Assembly (NCBI GenBank): GCA_000729835.1
Contig: JFHB01000145.1
Coordinates: 1-64,000 of the forward strand
DNA: 64,000 nt
Direction: 5' to 3'
Origin: Atkinsonella hypoxylon
Lineage: Eukaryota > Ascomycota > Sordariomycetes > Hypocreales > Clavicipitaceae
Both the position numbers and the translations under genes were made by a program. Each line of letters opens with the position of its first letter. The first letter of the stretch is position 1. The notes beneath the pieces were generated by a model. That model worked only from the letters and a program-made list of their open reading frames with translations, made no database searches and was not told where the DNA came from. Positions 24,520-37,878 of this stretch are shown here, piece after piece.

Positions 24520-27500
24520 AATAACATAATTAATAACATAACTAATTCTAGCAATTCCAGGGTAGTTATAGTTAAATATAACTAGTTGTTGTTAATTGTT
24601 TTTGTTGTTTTCGATTTTTAACTGTTTTTTGTTGCTTTTCGATTTTTTAAGTGTTTTTGTTGCTTTTATAAGCTAGCTAGAAAGCTCTAGTAACTTAATA
24701 AATTGTTAATGCTTTTAAATAGCAAGAGGCTTAGTTAGGCTATCTGCTAGCATCTAATTTATATTAATATAACTAACCTTAGCTATACCTTTACAAATCT
24801 TTTCCCTAATGTAGTTAAACTTCAAAAGGGTGTGCTTAGTTCTACTATATAACGTTAGGTTGTAAGCAGTAACTATAGCGCCTTAATTATTACACCTAAT
24901 AGGAATAGGAGGGGTTAAAGGTAGCTTTATCTCCTTAAAAAGGCCGTAGAGCCACTCTAATTCCCTAATAGCTTTAGATAATGCATTAGACTCTGCTTCT
25001 AATGTAGAAAGAGCAATAGTACTAGCTTTCTTCGATTTCTAGCTAATAGGTCCACTAGCTAGCTTATATAGATAAGCATAGGTTGATTTAGAAGAGACTT
25101 TATCACCAGCAAAATCGCTATCGCAATAACTAAGGAGGGTCTTAAGTACTTCTTTGCAATTAATAGAGTTATTAAAGGCTTTAGAAGAAGACCCTAGTGG
25201 TATAGAATGCTTATAAATAATAGCAAAGCTTCTAGTACCACTTAAGTACCTTAGAAGGTGCTTAGAGGCGTTTAGGTGCTCTATATAGGGCTTAGCTAGG
25301 AAGGTTAACAGCTACTGAACGGAAAAAGCAATATCAGCTCTAGTTAGCAACATAAGATACATTATAGTACCTATTATACTCTAATAAAGCTTATGATCGG
25401 ATTTAGAGAGAAGTTTTATAACTAGTTGCTTTAGAATTCCCAGCTGTATAAGGATAGAAGCTGGCTTAGCATCTAGCATTTTGAATCTCTTTAGGGCTTT
25501 AAGGATATATTAAGATTAATGGATTTTAATAGACCTTTTAGACCTATTATAGGTGATTTAAACGCCTAGAAAGAATTCTGCTGGTCCTCTATCTTCTATT
25601 GGATAAGCTTTATATAATAGCTTCTTTAGCTTGTTGATATAGCTTAGATTTAGACTAATTAGAAGACAGTTATCTACATAAGTAGCAATATACGTAGATG
25701 TAGCTGGGTTATAAAAGACTGCTAGGTCTAATATAAGAGGTTTAAATCTATGCTTTTAAAGTAATTCTGTTAGAATTTGCTGCTATTCTCTAGGACTTTG
25801 CTTTAAACTATAGAGGGATTTTTCTAGCTTAATTACTTAGTCTTTAGAAGGCCTGTAATTACAGCTTTTTAGTAGCTTAGCTACTGATGGCGATGCTTGC
25901 TCTGTAAATTCAATAAATCTATTTGGGATTTCTATATAAATAGCTTCTTTTAGCTTGCTATTTAAAAACGCTCCTATAAAGTCAATTTACTTAACTTCCT
26001 AGTTATTAAAAGCTGCAAGAGCTAATAATATACGCTAGCTAGGAGGAATACTAGTTACAGCAAAGGTCTCTAGGTAATCTTAACCTTCTATTTGCATAAA
26101 TCCCTTAGCAACAAGGTAGGCCTTATATTTTATAGGATTATTTTCTTTATCCTTTTTTAGCCTATAAACAAGCCTATTCTTTAGAACTCTTTAGCCCTTA
26201 GGTACTTAGTCTTTCCCTATAAATTTAAAGGTTCTAGCAGCTAATAGCTGCTTAAATTCGCTATAGGTAGCTTCTATCTAATGCTGCTTAGCAGAGCTTT
26301 TTAGGGCTTGCTTCCACGTGTTAGGAAGTTTATCCTTACTATTAGAAGTAATAGCTGCTTTAGTTCTAGCCTTAAAGCATAGATCCTTAATTAAGGAAAA
26401 TATGTCTCCATCTAAATCTATAGCATCAGCATTAGCTTCAGCTTCTATAGGTTCTATATTAGCCTAAGGGGCTTCTATAGATATAGGGGCTTTAGGGGCC
26501 TCTATAGCTTCTATAGGGTTGCTTAGTAGAAGAGCTTGATTTTCTACAGGTTCTAGTGGATAATTCGGTACATCTAGATAACTAGGATAAGGATACTTAG
26601 GAGTATAATTATCTTCTAATTACTGCTGGTTATTGATTTCTCCCTCTAAAGGATTATCCACTATAGAACTAACAGAAACCTTAGGGATGCTCTATAAAAT
26701 AGAACCTATTCCTTCTATAATTTTAACGAAGCTAGTCTTAATAACAGCTCGTTTAGAGGGGATATATATTAAATATACATTAGAACCTAGCGTAGCTAAA
26801 AGTCTACTAGAAATAGTTCTTTTAGCTAGCTTCTGCAACCTAAATCGTTGTTCTAAAGGAATTAGAACTTCGCAATAGAAGCCTATAGCCCTTATTTTGG
26901 TAAAATTAGGCTTATAGGTCTTAGAAGGCTCTAAATTAGCTAGATATAGCTGTTTAGGACTTAGTAGTTTAGTACTATTCGCAGTAGTATTAACTAAATC
27001 CACTATAGCAGGAAGAATATAAGACTATAGATATAGAGGTAATTGTAACCACTGTAGGGTAGCACGCAAACAGTCTAGAAGTACCCTTATAGCTCTCTCT
27101 ATTAGCCTATTCTATTTATAAATATAGGGGCAAGAGGTGCTAAAGCAAATACTCTTAGAAGATAGCTAAGCTTGCAACTTAGTATTAATTTCTGTACTAC
27201 TATTAAAATAAAGGTGTTTAGGGTAGCAGTTATACTGGTTCTTTAATTCCTTAAAGAAGCCTTTAATACAGCTATAGAGAGTAGAACTCTCTTTATTAGC
27301 TAGATTAAAAGACCACTTATACTGTAATTTTCTATTAATTAGAAAAAGAACTAGAGGCCTCTTATTGTGCAGTATAGGCTCTATTTTAACAGTATCTCCC
27401 TCTATAATATCTAAACATCTAGGGGGGTTAGGAATAGCATGCTTGCTAGGTCTTCTAACAGCTTTAGCTTAATTGCAAGCTAGGCAGTTAAAATCCTTTT

Positions 27501-29916
27501 CCTTAATTTTTGTAAAATCAGGAATACCTTTAGTAATAGAAGCAGTTTTCTTTAGTAAAGGGAGTCCTATATGCCTTAATCTAACGTGCTAAGTAGCAGC
27601 TAATTCTAGGAGCTTCTTATAGGAAGAAGAAACAATAATAGGAGAATTACTACTAGAATTATTATTAGAGCTAGCTTCCTGTTGCTCCCTATCTTGCTAG
27701 ATCTCTTAAGAACTATAGGCCTTGTTTAAGGGATCTAGACAGCTATTTCCTCTAATATCTAGCAACTTAGGATTTAGACCTTCTAAATCCCCGTTATTAG
27801 AAGGAATCTAACTAGGAGCTTGTTTAGGAACTAGGGCTAATAGCTCTATAGCATCGTTATTGGTATTATCTTCTTCTTTAAAATTAGATAATTCCTTAAT
27901 TTAGCTATATTCCTTAGGATTAAAACTAGGCTGTTAAGGGATTTAAACCTCTATAGGATAACTAGCATTATAACCGCTATTATAACTATTGCTAGCTAGA
28001 AATCCCATATAAGAGAGATTTGCGTAGTTTTTACACACTTTAGGGGTCTCTTGCCCCTTAAGCTGTAAGAAGAAACCATGCTTTTTAGGATTTAGAAGCC
28101 TACAGTAGCTTCTATTAGCTAGAAATAGCTAATTTCTAAGGAGAGTGCCCTCTATTAAATAGTGCTTTAGACCACTAATTAGGTTAGTATCTAAACCTAG
28201 GCAATATAGAGCATCCTTTAGAGCTAAAGGCCTGTATTTAGCTGGATTTATACTAACTAGTACCTAGAATACAGCAGTTCCCTGTCCTTTAGGATAAATA
28301 GGACCTCCTCTAGTAGCAATAGGCGCGGTTTTACCCTTTTTTATAGGCTTAAAAGTCCTAAAAAATGCCTTATTGTTAACTATATAACAGGTAGAACCTG
28401 TATTGTATAGTAGGGAGTTTTTAATTATTCCGTTAGAGTAATTAAAAGAAGGGGTATTATTACTAGTAGTACTAGTATCACTAGTAGTGGATTCTGTATC
28501 TAAATCGTAAGAATTATTACTACTAGAACTGCTAGAATTATTAGATTCTATAGTATCCTAGTTGCTAGTGGATAGGTTATAACAACCTATAGTAAAAGCA
28601 GCTTCTCTATCCTTATTCCTAGAGTTTTTATTACTTCTTCTTCGACCCTTCTACTTCTTCTTATTCTTAGAGGCTTTATCTATATCTTTAGAGGCATTAG
28701 AATCGTTAGAATTAGAATCGGAATTCTTCTTCTAATTAGGAGGATTCTTTCCTTAGTTAGCTTTATTATTATTAAAACTATTAGAATTAGAAGCTTTATA
28801 ACTAAGAGCCTTAGATATAGAGAAGCTTTTATCTCTCTGTTCTTTTAATAAGTTAGCTATAAGGAACTGTAAATTCAGCATTTTTACAGATAGACCTTAT
28901 GCTCTAGCAGCTCTAATAGAATATTACTGCCTTTTAGCCTAGCTAGAGAAGGTCTTCTTTAAAGCATTAATATAATAATTTACTTAGTCAATAGGATCGA
29001 TAGCTACACTATAGAGCTGTAATCTAGCTAGTAAATTATTAAATTCAGCATTAAAGGCCTCTAAAGATCCCTTATAGTTCGAAAACAATAAGTTATAATA
29101 ACTAGCATATAGCGTACTACATTGTATTTCAGCACTCTGCAAATATTGCCTAACTAGAACGTTATAGGCATCTACAGGGGACTTATGCCAGCTTATAGCA
29201 GCTTAAGGTCTAGATTGGCAACTATCTCTTATAATTATAAGAATAATAGCTTGTTCTAAATCTACTAAAGTACTAGCTATACTAGGATTATTAATAAATT
29301 AAGGGAATTCTAGTGCTCTAAATTAAATAGTTAAAGCTTGCTTCTACTGTTTAAAATTTTTAGGGCCTTTTAGCTTAGCAGCCTCTAGAATAGAGTGGAC
29401 CTTCTTATTTAACTCTTTTATAGTGCCTTTATTAAAAGCAGGCAGAAAAGTAGCACTATTAGAGGAACTAGAAGGTTTAGGGACTTTAAAAGAGACTTTA
29501 GAAGTCTTAGAAGTAATAGGATCTGCTTTAGGAGACCCTATAGAGAGATTACCTATAGATGTAATTATAGTATCTAATTTACTTAGTAAATCAGCTATAT
29601 TACCTTCATTTTAGCTTTATTTTGCTTTACTATACCTAATAAATCTATTTAGGGTCTCTTGTTGCTTATCTATTTAAGCTTTTAGATTAGCTTGTACATT
29701 ATGGACTTACACTACTCTTTTAGAAGCTAATCTAGCTTCCTTTAGAGCCTTCTTAGCTGTATAATCTTCTTTATTAGAAGAGGAATCTACTAGCTGAGGG
29801 GGGGACCTTACTGGACTAGGAAAGCTAGTAGCAGCAGCTAGATTAGCTAGTGTACTAGAATCACTACCCCGTTTAGGGCTTATGCTCTTTCCCTTACCTG
29901 TTCCTTTTAGTGCTAT
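24520..29916 (-). pseudogene. Copia-1c gag-pol polyprotein (inactivated)
   Basis: This frame has the same architecture as the Copia-1b frame. The start codon is ATA at 29916, where Copia-1a keeps ATG. Gag runs to about 28750, followed by a Ser/Asn/Lys-rich linker. The protease site reads NTGS near 28400-28420. The integrase zinc region lies near 27600-27440, then the integrase core. A long open minus-strand segment at 26692-27003 lies in this core. RT has YVDN at 25669-25680 in place of YVDD. RNase H ends near 24680. Stops are almost all TAA or TAG. Loss of the start codon and of catalytic Asp residues in protease and RT makes this copy unable to act by itself. C-terminal limit approximate. 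Confidence 0.85.
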
Positions 29917-30871
29917 TTTAAAGGATTTTAATAGCTAATTTAACGCTCTTTATAGCTAATTATAGCCTAAATTACAGTAGAAAAGGTAGTAAATAACAGT
30001 AATAACCTCTACTAGATATCAATAGATTGCTCTATTATAGGCCTAGAAGTGCCCTATATCTTCAGAAATTATACTAAGATTTTTCTCTAATTTCTTTCGT
30101 AATAGGTATAACAGGCTCTAAAAGCTGCGTTATATTGCGATCTGTATGCGCATACAATTTGTATAGCAGACTAGATTAATAAGCGGTCGCAAGGGGCATA
30201 AAACACAGGTCCTAGCTATTTTTAGCTAAAAAAATTCAGCAGATTCTTCTCTAATTAGGTTCTAATAAATCAGTGGAGACCTAGGCACAGCTAATTTAGG
30301 GATATCTAGCTAATTCCCACTTTAAAATCCTAACTAGTGGGATTACTACATAAATTAATTCTGCAACCGAAAACACAGGAATATCTAACAGCAACAAGAG
30401 CTGTTAGGTGTGCACTACAAATTGTAGTATAGCCACTAACAGAGGTGCACAGAGTGCACAATATATAAGATAACAGCACAACAACAAGCGATGCAGTGCA
30501 GCGCTAAGCTTATTTCTTAATAGAAATAATTAATTAGGCAGTGCCTAATAAAACAATTCGCAGTGCGAATATAATGTGTGTAGATATATATATTTTAATG
30601 TTGCATAACAATAGAACCTAGCTATTAAGAATAGCTTCAAAAGTGTATATACACTAGGTGCATAGAACTAGTGCAGGAGGCATAGGGTGGGCAGAATAAA
30701 AACACTAGTATAGTGGCTGGCGATGTGTGTGCAGTAGGTATTAATAGCTTCCAGCAAGCTACTAATTTTTAGCAGCAATAGCTGCTAGCGCAGGTCTTAA
30801 TATAGCTTCTAGTGGGTAATACAGTACACAATAGTAGATTTCAGCGGGCTAACAGCTTGCAGATAGGTCTT
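29917..30871 (-). other. Copia-1c 5' leader, non-coding, with stem-loops
   Basis: This is a ~0.95-kb leader with no supported gene. The outer stem CTGTTAG (30401-30407) and CTAACAG (30436-30442) encloses ACTACAA/TTGTAGT, so both arms are intact here. A palindrome ATTAGGCAGTGCCTAAT lies at about 30532-30548. Confidence 0.6.
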
Positions 30872-30885
30872 CCGGGCTTATAACC
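30872..30885 (-). promoter_or_regulatory. Copia-1c primer-binding site
   Basis: CCGGGCTTATAACC (plus strand) abuts the 5' LTR and is identical to the site in Copia-1b and Copia-1d. Anticodon-arm type, as described for Copia-1b. Confidence 0.7.
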
Positions 30886-31582
30886 TATTGAAAATAATAG
30901 GGATTATAGGACTAGATAGAAGAGGGTAGTGGTCTCTTATATTTAGCACCTGTAATTGCTCCTAGCAATTATCACGTAGTGGAAGCAGCAGCAGCCTAAA
31001 TTAAGCTGTAGTGTATAGTATAGATCACGTAGAGGCAATAGATAACTGTAATAGTGGTATCTTTATATTAAGAGTGCTGTAACGAATAAGTTAGTGAGGG
31101 TAGAATCTTAAATCTTTCTAGTCCCTTATAGACCTACTAACTATATTAGTAGGCTGTAGTTGCTAGAAGGGGCTTATAGGCTACTTTATAATTTCTGCAA
31201 AAAGATTTACTATATAAAAACAAAAAAATCGACTTATAGCTATACAAACGAGACACCTATATATACAATTTAATAAATTCCACTAATAATAAGCAACCCT
31301 TATAAGCAACTCTATCTAACAATTATACTATTAAATAGCCCTAATTCTTAGCTTTTAAATAGTATACTTCTTGAATTTCTACTATTGCTAGTTGTAGAGA
31401 AAATCGCAGTTAAAGTTAACTATAGGTTAGGCAACTTTGCCTTAGTCGATTCTAGATGTTTTGCATCTAGTAACAGCGATATCTCTACCAAAAATCAACG
31501 TAACAAGACCTAATGAGGGTCACGTGATAGAGCAACTAGTAGGCATAAAAAATAGGCTATACAGGGTAGCTTATTTTTAACA
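30886..31582 (-). repeat. Copia-1c 5' LTR
   Basis: This 697-bp LTR ends TTATTTTTAACA and is followed by the target duplication ATTAG. The outer edge keeps ACCAAAAATCAACG and GTCACGTGATAG, which are mutated in the inner edge of the partner LTR. Confidence 0.93.
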
Positions 31583-34500
31583 ATTAGCATGCTGTATAGG
31601 GCGCGCTTCTACCTATCCAGTAAGGTTATATCTTGCTTCTAGAAGGTACTTAAAACTATAATTAAGTAGTATATATTGGGTGTTAATGTATATCTTGCTT
31701 ATTAGGTTACCTAGAGCTACTAGTATTAACAATTCTCTAGGCCTTTAAGGAGCGAACTTTTAGCACACCTTACAATAGGAAATTATTACTTAAACTATAT
31801 TCTAGAGTCCTTTCTAAAAGTACTTAATTCTAGCTACTTAAAATATAACTTCTACACCTTTATAACCTATTTACTTATATAAAGCCTTAACAATCTTCTT
31901 CTGTTGCATTAGGTCTTTAACAACTAGAGTAAAACCCTTTATTGTACTAGTTAGTCTCTTCTATAATAGGCCTTTATCTAAGAAGTATTACTTAGCACTT
32001 ATATAAAGTTACTTATACTTACTCTTATCTAGATTAAATAGTTTTTATAACGTTAAAAGGAAATCTATAATTTATTAAGTTTTAGGAGTATAGTATACTC
32101 TATTATACAGCTAGATCTTATTAACGTTAAGCTATAAGTTAATAAAATCTTTAATATTCCCTTTAGCTGCTTAATCTAATGCATTAGAAGGCCTACTTTC
32201 TTTATATAATAAAGTATTAGCTATTTTATTCTTTTCTCCTAGAATATACCTAGCTATAAAATTAAATAGTATAATATAACTAATCTATTGCGTAATAAGC
32301 GCGCTTAGGACGTTATTAATAGCGCTATTAAGCTAATATATAAGCACCTAAGAATTAGTCTTTAGAGTAAAAGGAACTCTATAGAGATAAATTTATAGCC
32401 TTCTTAATGTATAAATAATAGCTCTATATTTCTGCTTTATTCTATTATACTTAATTTCTAAATCGCTTTAATATCTACTTTTATATTATATAGAGTGTTA
32501 TTACTTATTAATAATTTATATTAAAACTGCTCTTTATCCTTTTAAGCTTATATTAACTATTAATATAATTTCTTTAGCGCTTAAGTTAAGATTAATTATT
32601 ATAAGAACTAGTGTAGTTATTATTATATACTTAAGAACCTCTATAGTGTTCTTCTAGTTTAGTTCTTAAGTTTACTTAGTACTCTTCTTAAGTAAGATTA
32701 TAAGAGGCTTAGCTTTTATAGAGTAATACTATACCTAAATATAATAATAGCCTATAAGCTTAAGAAAGAATTTAACCTTAAAAATATTCTTATACTTTAT
32801 TTACTCTAGAATCTTTATTACTTTTACTTCTAAAGGTTTTCTTCTATTAGTGCTATATATAAATCTAATAATCTCTATAGTCTTTTAGTATAGCTTTAAT
32901 TTTATAGTAAATATAGTATAACTAGCTAGCTTAATATTAATAAAGACTTTATTAATATTAATTAAATATTCTATAATATATCTTTATATATTAAGCAATA
33001 CTTTCTTCTTATTATAAGTAGTAGTAAGGCCTTTTACTGCAATATTATTTAAGAAAGGCTTATAAGTGTAAGGAATTAGGTTAAAAAGAATTCTCTTTAC
33101 TATTTAAATAAATTAAGTAATAGAGTTAGTTACTTCTTAAGGAAGTATATAAAGCTATAGAAGCTTTATTACTATTAAAATTATTATTAAGTCCCTACTT
33201 TTCTCTATAAGCAGCACTTAGTTATAGCTTAACAGTAAATTAATAACTAAAAGTATCTTATATATTCTAAATTCTTTACTAAAAGCCTTTACTCCTTCTA
33301 GAATATAGGTATTCTATATTGTAATCTTATTATAAGCTGTTATAAACAGCACTAGCTATATCTCTTTATTCTTCTTTATTACTAAAAAGTAAGGGTTTCT
33401 ATAAGATCTATAGCTTTTTTCTAATAACTTATACTAAAGCTTCTTTTTTAATAAATTAATTAGTCTCCCTTATAGGCTAATAGGTATTAATATTAACTTT
33501 ACTTTCTAAGCTCTATAAGCAATAGTATAGATAACTTAAGGTAGTATAACTAAAGAATTAATCTTTCTATACTCTAATAAGTTCTACATTAGTGCTGCCT
33601 TTTAGTTATAGAGAATTTCCTTAAAAACATTAACTTCTTTTACTATTAAATATTTTTACACTTATTTAACTATTTAATCTAAGCGCTCTTTTATTATTTA
33701 GAATCCTTAGGGTTTTTTACTAAATCTTTCTGTAATATATTTAGTGTATTTTTCTAATTTATTTAAGTATACTTTTACCTCTTTTTACTTCTTCTATTTC
33801 TACTTAAGGTCTCTATTAGGCATAAACCTATCTAAAGGAATATTATCTCTTAGTAGAATCTTATTAGCTTTTTACTTATATAATATATTTACCTTTAAAT
33901 TAATTAGTTATAATTGCCTTAAGGGCTAAATCTTCTCTATAGCCTCTTTAAGTTAGCTTCTATACTAGTTAGCTATTCCCTTTATTATAAGGTTAATAAT
34001 AGCTATACCTTTATTCTTTATTATAGGTACTAGCTCTTTATTATTATTTAACTTAGCTTTAAGACCCTCTTTAACTATTTAATTATAGACTAAATCCTTA
34101 AATAACTTATTAATTAAGATTAAATTAATACTAGTAGCTATTACTTTATTTATTATAGTTTTCTATTTAATACTTTTAGTAACTCTTAAGACTAATATAA
34201 TATTACTAAAACAGCACTTTAAGAGAAGCTTACCTTCTTTATTACTGTACTTAAAGGTAACTTTAGCTATATATATAAAAGGTATTTTAAGGATTAATTA
34301 TATATATAAAGACTTTAGTGTAATATAAAAGCGAATTAGCATTTAGATATTTCTAAGGTATAGCTTTATTATTACTTCTCTTAATATTATAAGCTTATAT
34401 AATATAAAAGATATAGTAGTAGTTTTTTACTTTATTAGAGTTATTTTTAAATTAAGCTCTTTAATAAGGTCCTTAGTAATAATATTCTTTTATAAACTAT

Positions 34501-37398
34501 AATCTATAAAACTATTAATAAGTAAAGAGTTTAGGCTTTTAAGTTATACTTAAAGGTAAAGTAAGTTCTATAAATAGCTTATAATTACTTTTAGCTTTAA
34601 AATACTATTTAATTCTTTAATGTAAAGTGCATTTATCTATAAGTCTATAATAAACTTCTTCTTTTTAATATAATTTTCTATATATTCTTATATAATATTC
34701 TATAAATTCTTCTAGATACTATTAAGTAGCTATTTTATATATTTATTAGTAATATCTTCCTTATTATTTTCTATTGCCTCTTTAACTATAGTAGATATTA
34801 TCTTAATAATATTAATTAATTAATCTTTCTACTTCTTAACTCTTTACCTCTTCCTTAGAATAGAATATAGAAATATAACTTTAGCACTTATTCTATTAAT
34901 ATAATAGACTTTATTAACACTATTTACTTATATTAAGTATTTATTCTCTATTGCTCTTATAAGTATAAGCATTAGTTAGTATAGGTCTTATAAGCTAACT
35001 TTAATCTTTTTCTAAAAAATATCTTTAAATAATTATATAAGAAGCTATACTTTTATATCTATAGAGCTATTTTCTTTAGCTTTCTTTCTTTTTCTTTTTA
35101 CTTAGTTTTCTAAAGCTTTTTCTTACTTAATAGAGCGTTATATCTCTATAGTATAAACTTTAAAGAGCTAAGCTATAATTCTCTCTTTAATTAGTATATA
35201 AAGAGTTCTTTTAAGTCTATATTTCTTTATCTTAAATATTAAAGTTACTATAGTACTATTAGTAAGGTCTCTCTTAAGGATAGCTTTTAGTAGAATATAT
35301 ATTAAGTAATAATTAGAAATATTAATCTTATTAAAGATTTAATCTAATATCTTTCTCTTTTTCTTACTAGGCTTTTAATAGTTTAATATTTTTCTACTAA
35401 ATTCCTTAACTTAAGAATAATACTATTTTATAATATAGTAGTTAAAGTAATTAACCTAGAACACTATAAGCCTATAAAGATAACTTTCTATACTAAAGAA
35501 ACTTTATATAAGAATAAGTAGCACTAGATTATTTAATTCTACTGTTAAAATACTTACTCTTTAATTATACTTTATAAAGTTAATCTTATTGTTATACTAG
35601 TAAAACTAGTATTAATCTATATAATAACCTTCCTTACTATAGTAATAGCAGTAATACTACTTTATATAGCTTTTAGTTATATAGGTCCTAAAGCTTTAAG
35701 CATTATTATATATATTAACAGTATTAATATATATATTCTACCTTTCCTTTTTCTTTTTCTTAAATTTCTCTTTAAAAAGCTTTATAATATCTATCTTTAA
35801 AATTACTTACTTTATAAGTATAATCTTTATATCTTTAAACTTTTAGGTTAAATTATCTATTTAATCTTTTACTTCTAAAATAGGCTATATAATTTCCTTA
35901 GCCTTATAACTAAAATTACTTATACTATAATGCTTAAGACTTCTTCTACTTAAAGGTATATAAAGGTAGTCTCTTTTATTATTATAGAGTTTAGAATTAT
36001 AGTCTTTTAGCTCTATTTTAGCTTATATATACTAGCTAAGCTGCTCTAATAACTCTTTATAGAGCATTATAATAAACTTAGCTCTAGTAACTTTTATTTA
36101 ATCTATAAAGCTAGTAAGTATAGTATCTAGTAAGGCCTTATAAATATAATTAAACTAAGAGGTTATACTACACTATATATAGAGCTTAGCGCTAATTATA
36201 GTAGCTTAATGCTCTTAAAGCTAATAAAGAGTGTCTTTTATAGTTCTTAAATAGTTTCTCTTTAAGTCTTTAAGCTTCTTATTAGCTTACTTCTTTTAAT
36301 CTTAAGGAGTAGCTTTATACTAAAGTAAAAGCTACTTTTTAGCTTCTTTTTAATTATATAAGGTATAAATAACCTTTATATACTTATAGATTAATAGGTT
36401 AATATAATAAATAAATATCTTCTATTAGTTTTTCTTTAGAATAAATAAGGTCTTTATCTTTAGCTTAAAGCTAATTAAGTAATTAAGGATATTTTCTTCT
36501 TTAAATTAGTATATATTAAACTTCTTATTAAAGGTAGCTTAAGCTTACTACTTTTTAATAGCTTTACCTATAGCTTTAGTAAGAGCCTTATAAGGTACAG
36601 CTATAGCGCTACTAGTACTAGCTTTTTTATCTTAAGTATTTAATTTTATTATAACCTTAGGTTTTAAAATAACTTTTTTAGAAGATTTACTAGATTAACT
36701 AGAGCTAGTGTTAGCTACTTTAGATATAAAGCTTATACTTTTCTTTAAAGAATATAGAATACTAAACTTATATAAATGCTTAGTAAAATAGCTTAATATA
36801 GAAAGTAGGTGTAAAAAGAATAATTAATCTTACTTAGTAGAAAAAGTGTAATATATATAATTCCTTATATTATTTATACTTTTAATGCTTTTACCTTTTG
36901 CTTCTATAGTTATATAAGCTTTTAACGCTAAAATATAGAGGCTAAGAACTTAATTACTAATAACAGTAAATATAAGAATAACTACTAAAATAAGGATAAA
37001 AGAGAAATTTTTCTCTATAATTAAATAATTATAACGTTTAAAGGACCTAAAAACTTCCTTTTTACTATATTAAAGCTATCTTAATTAAGGGTAAAATAGA
37101 GGTTAAATAGGCTAGCTAGTATTTACAATATAGTAACTATTTTTAACTAGGCTTAGCCCTTTTTAGCTTAAAAAAGCTATAGAAATTTTCTTTCTCTCTT
37201 AATTAAATAATCCCTTATAATATAGAGCTTTTATCCCTATAATTTCCTTCTTTTTTATATTAGTAATATTTAAGCTAAAGTGCTCTTCTATTATTAATAC
37301 TTAGCAGCTTTTCTTTCTTTCTTCTAAGATCTCTATAAAAAACCTTTTAATTATATAATGTACTTTAATTAGAATAAGTCTTTAGTAAAGCCTCTATT
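31583..37398 (-). pseudogene. Gypsy-M inner copy, gag to integrase N-terminus (inactivated)
   Basis: On the minus strand, gag occupies roughly 37390-35500. It ends in a degenerate zinc knuckle (CYYYSKEGYYID, expected CxxCxxxxHxxxxC) near 35610-35660. A retropepsin-like segment (LINSFIDYSL) lies near 34540. RT starts around 33430 with SYRNPYFLVIKK as-seen residues interrupted by RIP changes. Its catalytic box reads FLNNIAVKG near 33040-33056, where fungal Gypsy relatives have FLDDI. RNase H is about 32640-32060 with a GEKNKIANTL segment. The integrase zinc domain, with KVCQKFAPQRP, is near 31750-31830. The frame then crosses the Copia-1c insertion into 23714. Stops are TAA/TAG. I did not find a trustworthy gag start codon. 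Confidence 0.8.
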
Positions 37399-37878
37399 TT
37401 TATTAACTTAAAACTAAACCCCTAAATAACTATATAGCTTACACTAAAGTAGGTAGTAATATAGTGTACATTAAGATTAAAGAGAATTAGTAAAGAGTAA
37501 GATATTTATTAGTATACACTATTAAATAATAGTAGGTAAAAAGATTAAATAGTTAGAAAAGGCAGAAATAAAATATTAATTGCAGCTTAGAAGATATATA
37601 TATATAAAAGGAGCTAAATATACTAAAGAGTTAGGGAAAGTGTTACTAGCAGTAAAGTAATATCTCTTAAGCGTTAAGTGTTATAAATTAAAGTAGGCCA
37701 AAAGATATTAATTAATTAAAAGACCAAAAGCCTAAAAGAATTAGTAGAAGCTGCTTGCGCGCTTGCTTAAACTATTTAGATGTTTAGGCAATGCGCACTC
37801 TTATAGAGAAAAATCTGTATGTGGCATCCCTTACAAAGCTAATATAAGAGCGCAAGGGGGTAACCCCGCCGCGACACA
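37399..37878 (-). repeat. Gypsy-M inner copy 5' LTR
   Basis: This 480-bp LTR is followed by duplication CTAG (37879-37882). Its inner part (37399 to about 37700) is heavily converted to AT. Its outer ~140 bp stay GC-rich, including GGGGTAACCCC and CGCCGCGACACA. Confidence 0.9.

Larger units (their letters stand above)
23715..31582 (-). mobile_element. Copia-1c LTR retrotransposon, full length, inactivated
   Basis: This 7,868-bp Copia element on the minus strand is flanked by ATTAG (23710-23714 and 31583-31587). It is inserted in the integrase of the inner Gypsy-M. The intact target reads through in the outer copy near 18238-18250. It is the innermost level of a five-deep nest and is not interrupted. 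Both LTRs share an extra AAGTTAG-type segment and a shortened CTAGTAGGCAT segment, which define a subtype also found in Copia-1d. Confidence 0.95.
18278..37878 (-). mobile_element. Gypsy-M inner copy, inserted into its twin, split by Copia-1c
   Basis: This is a second copy of the same Gypsy family, in the same orientation, inserted into the integrase frame of the outer copy with a 4-bp duplication CTAG (18274-18277 and 37879-37882). The uninterrupted target is readable in this same inner copy at about 31614-31624. LTRs are 18278-18757 and 37399-37878. Copia-1c occupies 23715-31582 within it. Net length is about 11,728 bp. All coding parts carry stop codons. Confidence 0.92.

Noticed and set aside
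33744..33929. Plus-strand 61-codon frame
   Set aside because: Antisense shadow of the Gypsy-M protease-RT region; starts inside AT-rich sequence with no supporting motif.
4913..37878. Tandem duplication of Gypsy-M
   Set aside because: The LTR order and the CTAG duplication around 18278-37878 fit insertion of one copy into the other.
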